A DNA stretch of 64,000 nt from Leptoclinus maculatus (lineage: Eukaryota > Chordata > Actinopteri > Perciformes > Stichaeidae). Each line of letters begins with the position of its first letter. Within the stretch, counting starts at the first letter, position 1. The notes under the pieces are model-generated. The model had not been told where the DNA came from, made no database searches, and saw only the letters and a program-made list of their open reading frames with translations. Of this stretch, positions 62,081-64,000 are shown piece by piece. The position numbers and the translations under genes were made by a program. The stretch lies in contig JAVDOI010000016.1 of assembly GCA_032191485.1 (NCBI GenBank), positions 10,774,759 to 10,838,758 of the forward strand, read 5' to 3'.

Positions 62081-63597
62081 CTGTTGCTGCTGCTGCGACT
62101 GTAAAGGAGCTTGCAGCGGCATAAGGCCTGGCTGAGGTCTGCCCTGCTCCAGGATCTGTTGAGGAGTGCCCAAAGCCTGGCCCACGTGGAAGTACGAGTA
62201 CCTGAGAGCCTGATAAGATATCAAGATTTGAACAAAACAACATCAGCTTTCATTCTGTATGTTCAGCTATGAGGAGGAAGTGCAGGTCAGACACTACCTG
62301 GGCTGAAGCTGGTCTCTTCTTGGGATCCCACTGGAGCAGGTCTGTCATCAGATGAATGGCTTCAGGACTGGCATTTGGGATCAGTGTCTTCAGATTACTG
62401 GGAACACACTGAGGCCAACGGAAGTTCATGGCACTAGCCAGATGGTATCCCTCCGGCCAATCATTCTATAGGGGGGAAGACACACACATTTACAGAACAT
62501 CATATTTAACAAGTAGTGTGTGTTTTATTCACTGTGACAGTAGTAGGAGTAATAGATTAGTAACTTTAAAAAAGAAAAAAAAACACTGAGGGGTGACCTG
62601 TAACATAGGACCAACACCTGCACTGCGAGGCACAAATATACTGTGCACAATACATATTCCTACGACACAGTACTAATGTTTTTGTCTTATTCTTAAAGCA
62701 AAAATGAAACCTGGAGATGAAAACGGTGATCCGGGTCTCGGCTACATGCAAGTCAAGTGCAGTTAAAAAGTGAGGAATTACTCAGTTATGTGTAACAGTT
62801 ATGTAAACATTACCTTCTTTGGCGTACCCAGGACTTGGCAAACTTTGAATATGGTGTCTACTTCACTGGAGCCTGGGAAAAGAGGCCTGAGGGTATAAAG
62901 CTCCGCCATGATGCAGCCAACTGCCCACTGGTCTATGGGCGAACTGTAGGATATGGATCTGAGGAGCACCTCTGGGGCTCTGTACCTGGTCCAAAAAGAG
63001 AGGGTAGTCGGACTTGAGTGCACTGAACTGTCACACAAAGTGCACTATGATCACTCTCAAAGAAACTCACCATCTGGTGGAGACATAGTCTGTGTATGGC
63101 GGTCGAGATCTGATTTCACGGGCAAGCCCAAAGTCAGCTATTTTCACCAGCTCTGGGCCCATGCACAGAAGATTCTCAGGCTTCATGTCCCTGTGAAAAA
63201 ACCCTAACAAAAGACACACTGCGTGACCGTCTCGGCACAAAACGTCAAATGTCCCACATTAAATGCATCATCCTGGAGTGGTAAACAGACGTACCATGCT
63301 TATGAATGAACGTGAGCCCCTGCAGTATCTGAAACATTATATTTCTTACAGCAGATTCAGGAAACAATCGAGTCCTGCAGGAAGAAACAAAGAGTTAGAA
63401 ACTGTACGCGTATATAAAATAAAGTTTTTAATAAACTGTGGTATTAATAATGCAACAAGTGACAACTATACACACCTGTCTTTCATTAGCTGGTATAGAT
63501 TTTCCTTCATGTACTCAAATATGAAGTACAAGTGATCATTTTCTCGAATGACCTCCTTAAGTTTGATTATATTGGCATGGTTGAGTTTCTTTAAGGA
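60136..63597 (-). CDS. cilk1: Ciliogenesis-associated kinase 1 (ICK), 5' part missing
   Basis: Ser/Thr kinase of the RCK family that controls cilium length and intraflagellar transport. Exons (minus): 63476-63597, 63295-63374, 63071-63203, 62814-62985, 62298-62465, 61772-62209, 61185-61393, 60865-61007, 60580-60696, 60364-60471, 60136-60287; 613 aa in the window. The glycine-rich loop and ATP-site exons are beyond 64000. Kinase features: LNHANIIKLKEV, EYMKENLYQL, HRDMKPENLL (catalytic loop), DFGLARE, the MAPK-like TDY activation motif, RAPEVLLRS and RWPQCVPSNLKTLIPNAS. Tail: polyglutamine of about 26 residues, KPVPPSQPP, KGGRRRWG, DDWDDYEE, KQHYFRQSRYLPG, YMPSFYKKDVGSAG, STPGLLPRPP and HGRTDWSAKYGHR. 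The tail motifs and the TMEM14A-GSTA-7SK neighbours fit CILK1 better than its paralogue MAK. All exon phases join. Confidence 0.94.
62019..62096 (-). repeat. cilk1: Polyglutamine-coding CAG/CAA repeat in cilk1
   Basis: About 26 consecutive Gln codons on the minus strand, CAG mixed with CAA at least seven times, followed upstream by a Ser and another Gln. It sits in the exon directly after the kinase domain. Confidence 0.93.
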
Positions 63598-64000
63598 CTG
63601 TGAGAATAAAAGAAACAGATCATGTAAGAACACGTGGAACAGATAAAGGAAAAAATAGCAGTGGGAATAAAAAAAATAAAGTCAATCTAACCATGCTGGA
63701 CAATACACACGGGTCACTGCAGCACATTCAAAAGCACGCCCTACAACTATGGAACGAAACCTTTGTGTTAACACAATGGAGTTTTGGGGGTAAATGTACT
63801 TACAATTAAAAAAGGGTGAATAGAAAGCAGGATGGAGAAATATACACTGTTCCCATGCACTGGGATGACAGGTTTAACCATGCTAAATTTAAGTAAGGGG
63901 GGGGGAAAGCTGTAATGGGGATTTTGAGATTTTTATGGTGCGACATGCTGTAATTATGATCTAATTAGCGTCTAAGGACCAGCGTGTTCTACACATGTGT
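63598..64000. other. cilk1 intron running off the window
   Basis: No exon recognised. A short G run lies near 63898-63905. The exons for the N-terminal lobe of the kinase should follow to the right. Confidence 0.6.

Noticed and set aside
61848..62135. Plus-strand frames rich in Cys or Leu across the cilk1 repeat
   Set aside because: They are the antisense reading of the polyglutamine-coding repeat; the minus-strand frame fits cilk1 exactly.
1..64000. CRISPR arrays, prophage, insertion sequences or a bacterial gene system
   Set aside because: The tandem repeats are microsatellites and one 72-bp duplication; all genes are intron-bearing or typical vertebrate genes.

Overview
This is a window of teleost fish nuclear DNA, most likely from a spiny-rayed (percomorph) species. 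The genes are vertebrate genes split by short GT-AG introns, there are many CA/GT microsatellites, and several short dispersed repeats look like ones common in percomorph genomes. I see no bacterial, viral or CRISPR-like system.

Layout from left to right: (1) 1-6 kb, minus strand: a cluster of three atypical dual-specificity phosphatase genes. Two are intact dusp13-like genes (3.08-3.89 kb and 4.30-5.95 kb). The third is a dusp29/dupd1-like copy (1.06-1.85 kb) that is clearly broken. (2) 8.4-10.9 kb, plus strand: samd8, encoding ceramide phosphoethanolamine synthase (SMSr). (3) 12.3-14.4 kb, plus: msmb, a small secreted ten-cysteine beta-microseminoprotein. (4) 17.8-19.2 kb, plus: npy4r, a single-exon neuropeptide Y/pancreatic polypeptide receptor. 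(5) 21.8-43.6 kb, plus: mcph1 (microcephalin), 14 coding exons. Its 15-kb intron 12 contains a complete angpt2 (angiopoietin-2) gene on the opposite strand (30.1-38.7 kb). (6) 45.2-52.1 kb, plus: agpat5. (7) 55.2-55.9 kb, plus: tmem14a. (8) 56.7-58.1 kb, minus: an alpha-class glutathione S-transferase. (9) 58.60-58.92 kb, plus: the 7SK small nuclear RNA gene with a pol III type 3 promoter. (10) 60.1 kb to the window edge, minus: cilk1 (ick), whose first coding exons lie outside the window.

The window joins four blocks that are separate in human: DUSP29-DUSP13-SAMD8 (10q22), MSMB-NPY4R (10q11), MCPH1/ANGPT2-AGPAT5 (8p23) and TMEM14A-GSTA-RN7SK-CILK1 (6p12). Order inside each block is kept, which supports the orthology calls. 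The genes do not form one pathway; they are neighbours by descent.

Exons were placed by reading conserved protein sequence across splice sites. For every complete multi-exon gene the summed exon length is a multiple of three. Individual boundaries could still be off by a base or two. The items most worth a second look are the 7SK gene and its promoter, the decayed phosphatase copy, the antisense nesting of angpt2, a roughly 26-residue polyglutamine tract in cilk1, and an enlarged second extracellular loop in npy4r.
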